Origin: Rhabditophanes sp. KR3021 | Lineage: Eukaryota; Nematoda; Chromadorea; Rhabditida; Alloionematidae | NCBI GenBank assembly: GCA_963281155.1 | Contig: CAUJLY010000003.1 | Coordinates: 1 to 64,000 of the forward strand | DNA length: 64,000 bases | Reading direction: 5' to 3' | Shown here: piece after piece, positions 1-12,982 of the stretch | Numbering within the stretch: the first letter of the stretch is position 1 | Layout of the letters: every line of letters starts with the position of its first letter | Program-made: the position numbers and the translations under genes | The notes under the pieces: model-generated | What the model saw: only the letters and a program-made list of their open reading frames with translations | Database searches by the model: none | What the model was told of the DNA's origin: nothing

Positions 1-1093
1 ATACAATTTATTAGTATTAAAATAGTTATTACAACTTCATATTTGCCAAAGACATGTACTAAGTAGCAAAACTTTTGCTGAGCTTTCTTTTATTTTGGAA
101 ATATAAAGAAACTGAAAAAAGAGGGTAATGCAATAAAATGAAACTGATAAATGTAGTCTGAACGAACACTTTTCAAAGATATTTCGTTAGATATATGACG
201 GATATATTCTTGGAAACTTCTATATTTATTTTTATTAAACTTGACACCAATAAATTTATCATCACCACAACCTCTATTGTTTTTTATCAAAAACGTTGTA
301 TATAACAACAACAATTATTTAACGGACAATCATTATTAAATGCCTTATTGCGGCTAAAGTTTATTGAGGATATTAATGGACGTCATGTTAATTAAAATTC
401 AAAATTAGATTAGTGCCTGAATTGACGTTGCGTCATCTCAATCAACTCTACCACCAATCTAATATTTGTTTTTTTATTGGTGTTTTATCAAGAAAATAAA
501 TAGCGAATTTTGCACGAAACCTGCATCAGCTCAGAATTAATAGGCAAAAAGCAAAAGTGTTGTTTTATAATTGATGAACACTCTTAAAAAGGACTCTTTC
601 TGATCTACCATTTGCATCAATACATAATTTATTAGTACCACACCAAAAATGATGCCACCTCATATTTTTATTCCATACAAAGCAAAATTAATGAGGCTAC
701 TATCTAAGTTTAGTTTTATAATAAATTATCACCGATCTTTCATTGAAAGCTATAAAAAGAGACTTGGAAATGGTATGGCCTATTTTTTAATAGCATCTGC
801 CAAATAGATAATTCATTTTGCCTACCATTTCAAAGTTTTATTCAAAAGAACATCTACATCTTATTCGTTGTATCACTTCATAAAACATTCTTATTTGCAG
901 CCAAAAGGATACTAAATTCCTCAAAAAGAGTCCCTAACTACTTCGGCAATACAACTTTACCTGTCAAGACAATCTTTTTAATTCAAAAGTTAACGCTGTT
1001 TTTGTATCAAATAGTGGTGCGACTCAGGAAAATATAAGGACGAACATTCATTTTACATCTGCTTGGCCTCTTGATGTAAGTTCTTTTTTTTAT
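1..1093. other. AT-rich stretch without a supported gene
   Basis: No reading frame with coding character was found on either strand. A 74-codon minus-strand frame near 90-314 has no recognisable motif and no splice context. The sequence is strongly AT-rich with A/T runs. Confidence 0.5.
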
Positions 1094-1619
1094 GAAAATT
1101 GATCATTGTTCTTTTCATTCTCATTGCAGTACTTTATGTCAGCAAATAATTCAACTGATTCTAATTCGTCTTTTGAAGCATATTTTCATACTCCATTAAC
1201 TTTTATACCAATTTTATGATAGCAATGATTTGAAACACCTTTAACAGATACATTGTATCTGAACTTCTTCGCAATTATTACATTAGGACATTTGTAAACA
1301 TTATATCCTGTTTTTCCTTTGTTACATAAATATGTTTTTCACCTAAAAGGACTTCCATGCACATTGTTGAATCTTTCATTGCTGAATCTTTCAAAATTCT
1401 ATTGTGTTCAAAAGCAAGATTTTTAAAATGTTTTTTGCAACTGCTGCCACCAATTTTAACGACATTCCTAAATAACCACTGCTAGTAATCATTTGTTTTT
1501 GTTGCTCCTTCTAAATACATTAATGCAGTATTATAGATTTCTGAACTAATTCGAATAACTTCCTTTGGTAAATCACCCAAACAAAAAGTTTGTTCAATAG
1601 CCCATTTGGAGTGTAGCAT
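1094..1619 (-). pseudogene. Decayed protein-coding gene of unknown family
   Basis: Reading the minus strand from an ATG at 1619 gives about 44 codons with coding-like composition (MLHSKWAIEQTFC...). An in-frame TAG follows, then the same frame continues for about 60 more codons (QWLFRNVVKIGGSSCKKHF...). The frame then shifts into another open stretch (YKCPNVIIAKKFRY...) with one TGA before a final stop near 1094. Three consecutive open segments that fit together only by passing two stops and one frameshift are the signature of a pseudogene. Cys and His residues occur in the last part (SNHCYHKIG), but I recognise no family. The unusual in-frame stops could also hide introns, but no splice sites fit. 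Confidence 0.5.
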
Positions 1620-1860
1620 AAAATTGTTTTTTTAAATTTTTAGAGAATAGAAGTAATTGCACAATTTGATATAAATATTGGAAATAAACTTTATTAATAG
1701 AATATATAAAAAACAAATAAATCACCTCCAATCAACTAGCCCTTTTCGATGGCGGCCGTCATGATTTTAGATATGAAATCTTTTGTCATTTAGGGTTGTT
1801 TCGGCATCCTTTTGAAGATTGTTTTTTCTTCGTCTAAAAATGAATGTACATACTTAACTT

Positions 1861-2010
1861 CCGATGATGGAGCTGAGTTTAGTTAAAGGTACGTTTATTC
1901 TTAATAAGATACAACAGAGAGTAGTCTGTTTATGTTTATAAAGCCGCAGCTTATATAAGACTTTGATTCGGTAGCTGCTTCTCTGTTCTTCTTGTTTCAT
2001 TATATTTATA
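1861..2010 (+). repeat. Dispersed 150-bp repeat, copy 1
   Basis: The stretch from CCGATGATGG to TTCATTATATTTATA is nearly identical, in the same orientation, to 17570-17719. Only a few substitutions and one small indel separate the copies, and similarity drops sharply at both ends. Both carry a TATATA-like box in the middle. The size and sharp edges suggest a small mobile element or a solo terminal repeat, but no target-site duplication is clear. Confidence 0.8.
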
Positions 2011-2850
2011 GGACTTTAAGATATAGAGTAATCTTATCATTTTATTAAATCACCATCCCTACTGCCTCTTTCAGCATTTAAAAAAATTGATCACAAAAGT
2101 CCAAGTTAATGGGTTCATGCTTTAAAATGAACTTGACGCTCCAGGATCAATATATCATGTTACTTCCATTAAAATTGTTCAACTTTAATTAGTGAAGAAA
2201 TTGTCTTAAAGGCAGTATATTCATAAGATTATACATTTGCCTAAACATTTGAATGTACCAAAGCACACTGAAGAATGGGTAAAAGAAGCTTCCTTATATA
2301 GTCATTATTAATCTATCAAAGTGCCTGTTGCAAAGATATTAATTAACAAAAGCGATGCCAATCTATTCCAATCTGCTTATTCTTCACATACATCCGATTG
2401 TCATCTGCCAAACTACACATTCTAAGCATTTTAAGCAATCAACTGTAGTAAATCTAATCTATTTTCACATGTCAAATATTAGCGTGGTGTGAATTGGCAT
2501 TTATAATTGAATAATAAGATGTGCTATTGCAAATTGCATCCAGTCCCAAATGCCTTGTTCTGAACTATCCATGGAAGCATTGTCTAATCAATCTACATCG
2601 TCCTCTCCGTCGAAAGTAGAATATCACTTAAACCTCTATTATATCTAACTTTTTCAGTTGGTGGTGTCTTTAATTGTATCATTGAATGTATTGACCAATT
2701 TATAATCAAAAATTGATTACGACATTTGCCTGAATATTGTTTGATTATTGAACACTTTGAATTTATATTTAAGAGTGACAACCAAAATAAGCTTTTATTT
2801 AGATAAGTTATTTCAATTATTAATTTTAATATACAATTATTATGTGTTCA
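2011..2850. other. Intergenic, no supported gene
   Basis: I found only short open frames. A short minus-strand stretch near 2490-2575 (MDSSEQGIWDWMQF...) reads like coding sequence but stops after about 25 codons and connects to nothing. Confidence 0.4.
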
Positions 2851-4624
2851 TTAAATGAAAACTTTGGAGAAATACCAATTTGATCTTGGCAATTTAATGT
2901 TTAGATTACTCCAGATATTTCTGCCTTTGTCAAAGGAGCGAATGTTGTCTAAAAAATATCCCCACTAAAATGATATGTGTTTCATTTTCAACAGATTTTG
3001 CACCGTGAGTAAAATTAGGCATGTCTCTAAATTGCTCCCATTTGTCATTTCTCACATTATTAACTTGTCGCGTTAAACGAGCCATTGAACCACCTCCCAA
3101 ACACGTTATTCTTTGATCACATGATGACATAGCTGTGCAATAAGCTTTCATTGGGATATCAGACAAAAAACTCCACTTTCCTTCTCTTCCATCAAATCTA
3201 AACAGTATATTTATTTACCAAGTTTACCCAATTACCTCTGGAACTTTTGAGACTTATAATCTCCAACAACGTAGATAGCTTCATCCACCTCAACTGAATC
3301 GTGATGACTGAAACTTCCCAGTAATTTTGGAGCATTGTACCATTTCATTTTTTCACAATCAAAGCTAAAAACTAATAAATGCAAAAGAATGTAACCCTTA
3401 CTATTCCACAATATCAATTGATTGGCTATTCAATCTACCACCAATTACATAAATCTGCTTTGAAACAAGGACAGACGAGTAGTTGTCTTTTCTAGAAGAC
3501 ATTCTAAATTCAGACACATCAGATACGTTCTTTTCTAAATCATACCTAAAATAGAATGTTATTCAGGCATCGAAATTGGGTGGCAAACTTTTCAACTTGT
3601 TCATTTTCTGCATCACCTAATACAAATACATAGTCTCCAATTTTTTCTGCACAGTGATCTACTTTTCCGATTGATAATTGTCCGATTCTTTTAACTGAAT
3701 TTTCCTGAATGTCTATTTCCACAATTGAATCAGTTTCGGCTTTTCCTCCAACTTAAAAAATATACATAACATCTGATTACTTTAAAACATACATAAGATC
3801 ATTTTTGAATACTTTGGCATTATAGAAGGATACTCTTTCCTAATTGTTTTCCTTGTTTTTTCCAAAGATAAGTGGCTAACTCAGGTATGTGGAAGAGTTG
3901 CGTGTGTTCACCCAAATAAGACTTTAGAATGCAAAAACTAATATTTGAGAAATCGAGTTGTTTAACTAAAGGTAGCCAATCTGATTTTCTGGTATCGAAA
4001 GCATACATCACCCACTGTCCTATTATTTCAAGAAGAACACCCTGATCTTTAGTCTTGATGAAGTCCCTGTTTAAAAGACTTAAAAAGTTGTCTCTGGAAA
4101 ATGTTCCGAATGCTTTAACAGTGCATAGCTTTTTCAAATTAGACCCAATTATTTGTCTGGTCAAATAATGTTGTTTTGCGAGTACTTTGTTTTTCGTCTT
4201 CTCAAACAAAGAACCGAGGTGGGAGGCGAATTGTCTGGAGAGTAACCAATTGTCTATTTGGAGCTAAAATTGCCAATTAACTAGAGTATTTATTATTTTA
4301 ACTTACTCTCAAATCATAGACCTGCAATGCAGCTTGCACTTTCATTATCGACACCATCTTGTCCCCATCGACTTTGAAATGAGTATCAAGATGAAGATAC
4401 TCATAGTAAACTTCAAAATCTTTTAACTTCATATTTGAATCTTTGAAATGTACTAAAAAATAAAAATGCAATAATGAAATGTGTAAGTTACCTTGTTTAG
4501 GATTTTCGCAAAATAAAAGATAAAATTTTTCGCTATGGCTAGCCAAAATCATCCTTGAAACGGGTAAAAATCCATCGTTGAATGGACTATTATATAACAA
4601 TAGTGAGGCGAATTGAAACCGCAT
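2851..4624 (-). CDS. BTB-BACK-kelch protein (Cullin-3 adaptor type), 8 exons, frameshift in last kelch repeat
   Basis: Proteins with this domain order usually bind Cullin-3 through BTB and recruit substrates through kelch repeats. Eight exons fit with consistent phases: 4492-4624, 4307-4452, 3881-4263, 3793-3839, 3589-3751, 3402-3545, 3236-3364 and 2851-3197. Exons 1-2 encode a divergent BTB fold (SRMILASHSEKFYLLF). Exon 3 encodes the BACK domain. Exons 4-8 encode kelch blades with GG signatures (ILFGGKAETD, IYVIGGRLN, ITCLGGGS). The frame as read stops at 2930. One extra G in the GGGG run at 2960-2963 would restore a last blade (FLDNIRSFDKGRNIW) ending at 2851. The break is either a recent mutation or a homopolymer sequencing error. 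The start at 4624 is the first ATG after a TTTCAG acceptor, so an upstream exon is possible. Confidence 0.8.
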
Positions 4625-4679
4625 GAATGGCTGAAACATAAATACGTATTTATATGCCTTTGAATAAAACAATTACAAA

Positions 4680-5420
4680 GCGAAAACAATACGGAATGGG
4701 GTCAATGTTTAAATATAATTTGGCTGTATAAAAAACAAAATAAGCGCGAATTTATTATGTTACAACCTTCCAAACTATTAAAAAGGCGTATGAAGATGTG
4801 TTAAGGGTGCATTCTTAATATTGACAGTCCTGCTTCTCACTCAAGTGATTCTCGCAACGAAATTTTTATTCAATTCAAAGAAATATGGTTTGCATCAAGT
4901 TTATTAAACAAAATTGGCCTTTTAGAGCAATGTTTCGTAACTAACACATTTATAATTGCGGTTTAAGTCAGTTTATATTACAAAACGGAAACTCATCATT
5001 TAAAATGTCATTCTAAAAGTTGCCTTCTTTTTTGACACAGTATTCAAATTGTAATATTGGCTACTTTTTAAGCAAAGATTTTGTTTAAACTTTAGTTTGT
5101 TGTAAATTGTTTGTGTGGATGAGATAGTTGCATATAATAAATGTGTTTTCATCATTTGAATGAAAAGTTTACAGTTACAATTGAAAGAGAATGGTAGAGC
5201 ATAAAAGTTTTATTCATGATACATATTTAGTGGTTAGAAAAATAAGATTTAAAAAGTAGGTAGACAATCATAATTATAATGTTTAAATAAGACTCGTTAA
5301 GCAGCTATAAAGTCGATTCAATAACTTGGAAAGAGCGATGTAAGCATTATAAGGATGACGTTTGCTTCTCAAATGGTGACATTCGGATGATTCGTTTCCA
5401 TTGCACGATAAATCAAAGTA
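4680..5420. other. Intergenic, no supported gene
   Basis: AT-rich sequence upstream of the kelch gene. No coding frame, repeat or structured RNA was seen. Confidence 0.4.
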
Positions 5421-5750
5421 CTATAACGACAGAAATAAGGAGATATTAGAATATAGAAAACATACATTTGTTTCTTCACCAAAAGATACTTTAAGAGATG
5501 CAAAAGACTTCATAGGCAATAAAGAATTCGACAAGGCATTTTGTCCATTAAACAACTTGCTTGACTCACTTAGATTTGGTGTGTTTCTAGCTTTCTGTAT
5601 AGATGCGTTGCTTGTATCGAAAGATACACGATATTGCTCCCTACTTCTTGCCAAATATCTGCTGATCGCAAACAAAATGGCAAGAATAATGATACAAAAT
5701 ACAGATGTTCCAACCAAACATTTACCATAAAGTATGAGGAGAGATGACAT
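5421..5750 (-). CDS. Small single-pass membrane protein, orphan
   Basis: An open frame of 109 codons runs from the ATG at 5750. It has a hydrophilic-to-hydrophobic N-terminus (MSSLLILYGKCLVG), one clear membrane span (SVFCIIILAILFAISRYLA) followed by basic residues, and then a Ser/Asn-rich tail of about 70 residues. I recognise no family. The opposite strand is open over the same bases, but without an ATG or a plausible membrane topology, so the minus strand is preferred. A longer upstream extension of the frame exists but reads as non-coding. No introns are needed. Confidence is limited because no homologue is known to me. Confidence 0.4.
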   Translation of the reverse strand: MSSLLILYGKCLVGTSVFCIIILAILFAISRYLARSREQYRVSFDTSNASIQKARNTPNLSESSKLFNGQNALSNSLLPMKSFASLKVSFGEETNVCFLYSNISLFLSL

Positions 5751-5759
5751 GTTAATGGT

Positions 5760-7310
5760 TAATGATGAAAAATCAACAAATGCATGCCTTTTTATAGTTT
5801 TTAGCTTAGCCCAAAAAGTGTTCAATTGGTAAGATCGCCTTGGATACAAATTTTGGCATAGGCAAGTAAGAGGCTTATTAATATTGGTATTGATACAAAA
5901 CACATTATTAGTGTATGCTTTCAAAATGTAGCTAGCAAATTTAACATAAAGAAGAATTAAATTTGATACTCTACTAATTTTGGTCTTGAATGGTTGTCGA
6001 AAGAAGTTCTGTCTTTACGATGCTTGAACAATATTTTGTGTTAGTGTAATACTTGAATATGAATGTAAGAGTTTATTAAAATAAAATGCCTTAATTTGTA
6101 TTTCAACACCTAAAAAGCATTCATAATAAGTAAAGACACGTTCCTAAAAGGCAGTATCAAATTGTTGCTTTTTATAAAATTTGTTTTCCCATTGTATAAT
6201 TATCTCTCTTTAAATGTGCAAAATATTCGGTTGTACCAGCATAGTTTAATAATTATGGATAAGACGGCAATTATTTTTTAATGATAGAATCAGCTCACAT
6301 TCTAATTGGAAAGATATTTATTAGGGAAAAGAAGTTTGTTTAGCTGTTAATTTTTGTGCCTCTAAATTTATACATATCGTTTAATTGCTTTTAGCTCAAG
6401 ATAAATCGCTACAAAAGAACGAATATCGTATAACACTAAATAATTCAAATTGGTGTGTTTATTTCATTTATGCGAGCATTTGTGTGCCAATTTTAATCAA
6501 GAAACATTGGCTCTTTTTCCAGATCTACTACTTACATATTTGCTATCCTACTTTATACACTGCCTTCCCATATTAACTTTGATCAGATATGAGGATGTTA
6601 AAGTAGAAACAGCTATGTTGTACGTATGTCCCAACACGTCACCTGGAACATCGAACAATTTAAGGTGAACTGATCTTTGTGGTCTTAAAGTCATAACACA
6701 CATCTAATCCGATTAACACCACATTCCCTCATATTGTCAATATATCTATTGTTATTCTTTATATCATATTCTTATCTTGTACCTTGTTATTTAGACCTAG
6801 ATAAGCTTATGGCAATATATATCATCTGTCATTAAAGACACAGTAAGTATATTGTAAAAAAGTAAGATAATCATCATTTAACATAATAAACTTGTCTTTC
6901 TTATCATTGTGTAAAGTAAAGAATGAATCATTGGATGTGCATGGGAATAGGACGTTTGGAGTTAAATGTCATACTATCGCAATAATATTACATTGAAAAT
7001 ATAATGAAAAATAGTGTTAAGAAGTATGGTGATGCTTTTATAAAAACTCTCTTTTAAAAAACTCCAAGTTAATGTATAGACCGAAATCCAAGCTATTTTT
7101 TCTTGTCTAGATAATAGTACATAGTGGATAAGTATGGCAAATTATTTTTGGTAATTAGAGATCTAAAATAGTGGCAAAGGGTGGATTGTATTCGAGAATA
7201 AGCAAGAAAATCAAGCTGTTCATTTTTTTGAAGGAAAAGAAGCTTATTAGAAATGTAGAATTTGACCAAATCATTGATATCTTTTCCTTGTTTGGTAGGG
7301 CAGCACGTTT
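5760..7310. other. Intergenic, no supported gene
   Basis: Only short AT-driven open frames are present (for example 6385-6668 plus, 7171-7356 plus). None has motifs, splice sites or a signal peptide that would support a gene. Confidence 0.4.
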
Positions 7311-7312
7311 AC

Positions 7313-7780
7313 TTATTCTTTTTTCAAAGAATAGACTAGGTACACAGCTCCAATAATTACCACAATAACAATAAGAGCAACAATAAACGCATTGACGCCA
7401 GACTTTTCTGTTTTCTGTTCCACAACTAGCATTGAAGCCATCGTAGTAGTAGAAATAGATTCTATTGTAGTAGTCTCCAATTACTTCTTAAAAATATTTC
7501 AATTCTCATAATACAAATAACTATCTGAGATTCCAAAAACAACTATTGAACCATGTTCCGAAATTCACCAACGAATATTTAACCATTCCAAAAATATTAA
7601 CAAAGCTTTAGTTACAGAATATTTGAGTAGTATGTAGAAACCTTGACGACAATATTAAAACAATACAATACTTCAACTTTATGTTTTATTATTGACGCTT
7701 TATAAAAGGCTTCTTCAATTACTATTCTACCAGTACTAAAAGTTGAATCAACAAACATGGGAAAAACATTCCCAGAATAT
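7313..7780 (-). pseudogene. Decayed extracellular protein with C-terminal membrane anchor
   Basis: The minus strand holds three open blocks in sequence. The first (STFSTGRIVIEEAFYKAS..., ending at a TAA) is followed by a frame-shifted second block (IFLEWLNIRW, a TGA, then ISEHGSIVVFGISDSYLYY). The last block is a Thr-rich stalk with one membrane span (VNAFIVALIVIVVIIGAVYL) and a short basic tail ending at 7313. The layout (beta-rich ectodomain, Thr/Ser stalk, single span) is common among nematode surface proteins, including CUB-like ones, but family membership is a guess. The stops and shift argue for a pseudogene. If only the last exon is real, a 43-codon ORF from the ATG at 7441 remains. 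Confidence 0.4.
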
Positions 7781-7989
7781 TAATTAACCATTTTTAAGAC
7801 TCTTTTAATCATCACCTCTGAACTATAAAAAGTCACAAACGGTATTTAGATATCTTTAATTTCGTTTTCATCAATTTATCACTTTTGTAAAGGAGTTGGA
7901 TACGTTGATAGATGCAGCGCACCTCGTACCTTCTAATATCCTTTTTCAAACAAAAAAGAATTTGTAGCCACATATAATATTTAAAAAAA

Positions 7990-10900
7990 GAAATTCCGTT
8001 TTAAAGCATTTTCTGTAGACACATCTTAATTCTATTCTGAATGTAAGTGTTAATGAATTGGATGCTCATATACATAGATACCATTCAATCATCACGAACA
8101 AATTAGATATGAAGGCGTTACTAATATGTCTACTGCATATTTATTTGGTATGATTTCATTACAACAAATAATTTGTATTATGAGAAAAAAGCAACTTTCT
8201 GTTTTAAAAGTTCAAAGAATTGTTTATAGTATACTCTGACAATCCGATTCTTTTATTAAAATCAGTACCAACTAATTATAAAAATAAATATAAATCCTAA
8301 CCAATTTGGTAGCAACAAAAAGAATTACGCTACGAAATCAGCTTTATTAAATGCAAAGAAAGACATGATATTTTCAAATGGAAACATATAGAAATAATGT
8401 CTCAATTAAGGAAGTAAAAACAATTATTTTTTTACAAATTAACAGTCAAATATACGTAAATTTATTCTGTGGCTAAATGCATTGCTCCAGTTCATCTCTT
8501 ATATTTGTAATTTGATCACAATGCTCGTTTCATTACTTAATTTTCCTCTTTAATGGTAATGCGACAACATGTTGATGCGTTTAGATTGGTTTCTTTAGTC
8601 AAACGACTTTTTAAAAATGCTCAATTAAAAGCTATTTTATTAATGTATTTTGAATTCTTTTTTGATTAAATATTACGTCCTAATTCATTGCTATATTAAT
8701 TTATCCAAAGTCCTCATCACTTTGAGTTAAACATTTAGAATTCATTACGATTTAATTCTAAGAACTCAATAATGCTCCTTCAATTTCAAATCTTTATTTA
8801 AATCAAGCCAACATACTCTAATTTTGGTAGATAACTTTTGGATATTTAGTTATTATTTATGCGTAATCTGGCAGTTTTCATAAATGGTCTTTCTATTAGC
8901 ATTACGATTTCAAATAAACTTTGTTTGCTGAAAGATTATTATGCAAAGTTATCTTGGAAAGCATTATTGAATTGCGTAAAACTTCAATTTCTTAATGCCA
9001 TTTTTGTAACATGCTAGCTTCAGTAAATTATTTTGACATTTTGGTTGGATTATTTGACATACTAATGTTGATTTTCAGGATTAAACTTCTGTACTTATTT
9101 CTTTCTTCATATTACATTTATACATATTTACATGGCATCCTAATACAGACGCAATTATTAATCTTCAATTTGCAACAGTTTCTTTCTTTTAATTTATTTT
9201 GCCTAAAACTATTTGCTTAATTCATTTTTTGAGTGGCCTAATTTATATGCTAAGTAAAAACATATTAATAAATGTAGTCAATTTTTACTTACCGTTTTAT
9301 TTTTTAAGCAATGTATTATTTGAATTCATAGAAAACAACTGCACGATTGCTGATTTAAGAGAACTAATTGCGTAGAATAAAGATATATCATATTGGGGCA
9401 ACTTTAACAAACGCACTGAGTTTTAATTCAAGAGACTTACTCAATTGGTATGCCAACTCTTGTATTATATCTGTGATATGTCACGAGTTCAATTTTATTG
9501 TGTATATCTTAGTCTAGTAGATTAATTTACTTGATAATGGTACTTGCATACATTTAATGCTCTAAATAAATATTAAATATAGAATTTGAATTTATAATTG
9601 CTTAATGGATTAAAGGGTTTCTTTGAAAATTGAACATTAAATTGCTCTTCAGTTGATTTAACACGCATTATGCATTGGTATGATTTTGCTTTTATTAAAT
9701 TTAAGAATATCCATCCACTTTTGCTTTCTAATGATTTCACAGGACTTTTCTTAATGACGATATGGATAAATGCTGCTCAAAATAAGTCTCCTGAAACTAT
9801 TTCGAAGATATATACAAAGTTTAATTAAAAATGACGTACTAATTATGCTAAGCGTACACTTCGTTTCTTAAATTGGTGGTTATTTGTACTAGAAATATTA
9901 TGTCTAAGCTTTCATCTTTTTACTTTGCAACCATAATTCGTTGATTCTGTGTGTATTTAAATTAATTATTTCTCATAATCTAGATGTATTTATTCAGTAA
10001 ATGTAAGTAAATTATTTATGCAACGCTATTACATTTTTTCCAAAATTGCTTTCTTCAATATCATAAATGCAGAGTCTGTTTTATAAGAAATATGTAATTT
10101 CAAATGGACATTACTTTAGTATCATATTGAGTAACAATTAAATGCATTGAATTTGGCTTCAGATTTTGCTTGATTGATTGATAACTTTGAACGTCTTTAG
10201 GTTGATTGATAACTATTTGGAAAATGATGTAGATATGGATTGTTGATTAAATATTATGGTCTAATTCATTGCTGGATTGAAAATTCGATTCGTCTATCAG
10301 TTGCCCATTTGGAATTCACCAAAGTTAAATGGTCAAACTTTTGCAATACTTCGCAAATTAAAGAAGTTAATCCAAAATACTTTAGTCTTATTTTGGCAAA
10401 TATTTTTCATTGCGTCATTGATGAAATTCATGTATAATGTTTCTATTATAAATCATGAATAGTCATCCTATTTCAGGTCACTTCAATGTTTGAATTTTAT
10501 TTGTTGAATATGAAATATGCTGAGTGAAACATGCAACAAATATTTTGAGCCTTGTAAATGAAGAAGTCTTGATTTCATTTTAAGTAAAGTAAATTATGTG
10601 CCGTGATTTGTAGACCTCAAACTTCCTACTTGGTATAACAACTTTTTTGCAATTTTGAATTTTGGTTTCAAGAATTTAAGTATGTGTCTATGTTTAGGAA
10701 CTAACTTTAATTATGCCTATGCATTGATTTTTGTTGGCATTTAAGTAGTTCTTATAATATGCATTTTAAGATTAATGTATATAATGGCTTATTTGAGAAT
10801 CTTTTTTCTTTTCTAAAAAATAAATGAAATGTGAGACTATTGGCGCTTACCTTTTAATTCTAATGCAGTTTAGTTCCAGTGTGGAGTGTTTTTTAAATTT

Positions 10901-12740
10901 AATTTGCATAACAATCGCTTGGCGTATGTATTCTTCGTTTAATATTGATTTCCATGCGATGTTTGTGCAGGTAACAAAAATGCAAGGCTTCATTTTTTTG
11001 CTCATTTTCTGTATTAATGGTATGCATAATTAGTGTAGCTCATTTCCGTATATATTAGCTAAGGACTGACTTAGTTTGCTTGCTCCTTTTAGCATTTCTT
11101 ATATTTAGTACATTATATATTATGAAATATGTCATTTTAATTCTTAATTGCATGTTGATGTTTGAATTTTTTCATTAATATTTGCTAATTAAATTGCTGT
11201 ACTGTTTCGTCAATGATTAAAGCAATTGTTCTGAATTTTGAAATTAAGAATATCAACACATTTTGCTGTCTTGATAAGGGCAATGCTTAGGAGGGCTACC
11301 AATATTAGTAAAGGTTTAAATGAATTATAAAAGTAATTGCTAGATAATTGGTACGTTGCATTGTTTAAAATAACTTTTGAATGAATCAGTTTATATCTTG
11401 CAGCAAGAAACTTATATTTTGATCTATGTCAAATAATACCCTCAATCTAAATTAACTTAAATGCACTTAATTCGACAGACATAATTCTCGATTGGTTAAA
11501 CGTGTACGAAACAACATCTTTCACACAGATTATATTATATACTTATGCATTATTTTTATGTTGCTTTAATAAAACTACTTTGTGCTGCAAATTATTCGCA
11601 ACAATCGATATCATTTGTATTGGCGAAATAAAGTATTTATCCTAACTGTTTGTGAAAGTGACATATCAAGGAATCTTTTGAAAAACCGGTATTAGGACAA
11701 TAATGTTTTGTGTGATTTTAAAACATTCCCGTTATTAAGAATCTTTAATAACAAAAAATAAAGAACCGTATCTTAGTAAAAATAGGATGTGAATTTCACA
11801 AAAAGGCATTCAAGATCTAATGGTTCATAAGATGTTTACAATCAAGTTAAAGTATCAAGAATGATTTGTCTAAGTTTGAGGATTGTACAAAGTTGTATTC
11901 TAATCATAATGCTTTTGATATAAAATGATACTTGTAATGAATTTGTATATAATATGATGTGATTATTAAATAAAGTTTTACAAGAAATAGAAAATAACGT
12001 TAAGAAGGTATTTATTTGAATTTTTACATTATTAGATATGATATTATATTAACGATGAAATTCTTGCCAGATCAGCGTTTAAACAACCTTTTATCTATAA
12101 CAATGAACACATTCAATTATCTTAATCATCAGAAAAACTATGGATGAAATAAATTTATGTTTATGTGGAAGGTTTTTAAATTTAAATGCAAATTTTATGT
12201 CCTTCTGTTGACACGTCACATTTTTTATACGCTATTGCATCATCATTTTAACAATTGCTTTAAGGATTTTAAAATTCAAAAAACTCTGAATTACAATCGT
12301 ACATGCATTTTGATTTATTTCAAAAAGATCGATCTGAAAGTCGCATGTTGAAAATATGTGTTTGCAGTTATTTTGATCCTAAACCTTCTTTATTTTTCAA
12401 TACTCCAAAAACGACATGTTTTATATTATATCGCTAGTGTTTCTACAAGTGAAGCTTATACAATTTAACTTCATTAATGTAAAATGTATAATATCAAGGA
12501 CATAAGTGTCCAAGCAAGAGATACAACATTTAAAATTTATTCTTGATCGTATCAAATTTAAGTTTATTTCAAGGAGAACAAAATGTGATAGTAGTTAAAA
12601 AAGATACACAAACTGGAAAATAAACATTTACTTAAATCATATAGATAACTTATTATTTTTGCACAATTGATACATGGCATATTAAAAATGATTAGAGTTT
12701 GTTATGTAAGAGTAACTATAAACTTCGATATAGGGTACTT
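7990..12740. other. Gene desert with diverged internal repeats
   Basis: No supported gene was found in nearly 5 kb. Short plus-strand frames (9011-9220, 10240-10462, 10824-11033, 12157-12351) are Phe/Ile/Tyr-rich and typical of AT-rich noncoding DNA. Some segments recur in diverged form: the block 'TTGATTAAATATTA..CTAATTCATTGCT' at about 8665 and 10240, and 'AAATTAAGAATATC' at about 9700 and 11240. Confidence 0.5.
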
Positions 12741-12745
12741 TAAAA

Positions 12746-12982
12746 TTAAAATAAATATGTGAGAGTAAGCTGCACCTTTAGCGAATTATCCACATCATCT
12801 ACATAGTCAGAAGCAGGGTCGTCCTGTCTCCTAGTAACAGATAAGTGGTTGACTAGAGATAAGTCAAAGGATTCAGTGACCAGTTTTCCACAAACATGTT
12901 TGATTAAGTTTGTTGGACTTTTCCCTGCCACGTCACCTAAGAATGCATTATCAAATGATGATTTGGTCAAAGTTGATTTCAA
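12746..12982 (-). CDS. Possible exon of an orphan gene
   Basis: The ATG at 12982 opens 78 codons of mixed composition (FDNAFLGDVAGKSPTNLIKH..., then an acidic stretch ASDYVDDVDNSLK). The local base composition is richer in G+C than the flanks, which is why I keep it. An upstream minus-strand frame at 13153-13341 (MTNKFNAIHDNICQ...) ends in a plausible donor and could be an earlier exon of the same gene, but the frames between them do not join cleanly. No domain is recognised. A single exon, a decayed gene or chance are all possible. Confidence 0.3.
   Translation of the reverse strand: MKSTLTKSSFDNAFLGDVAGKSPTNLIKHVCGKLVTESFDLSLVNHLSVTRRQDDPASDYVDDVDNSLKVQLTLTYLF

Noticed and set aside
2955..2971. 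17-nt intron (GTGGGGATATTTTTTAG) to repair the kelch frame
   Set aside because: Far shorter than any other intron in the window (minimum about 32 nt); a one-base indel is more likely.
5401..5730. Plus-strand open frame of 109 codons (HDKSKYYNDRNKEI...)
   Set aside because: It starts with TTG, not ATG, has no splice context, and the minus strand over the same bases has an ATG and a clean membrane span.
8500..11400. piRNA (21U-RNA) cluster in the AT-rich desert
   Set aside because: The CTGTTTCA-type upstream motif does not recur; only isolated chance matches were seen.
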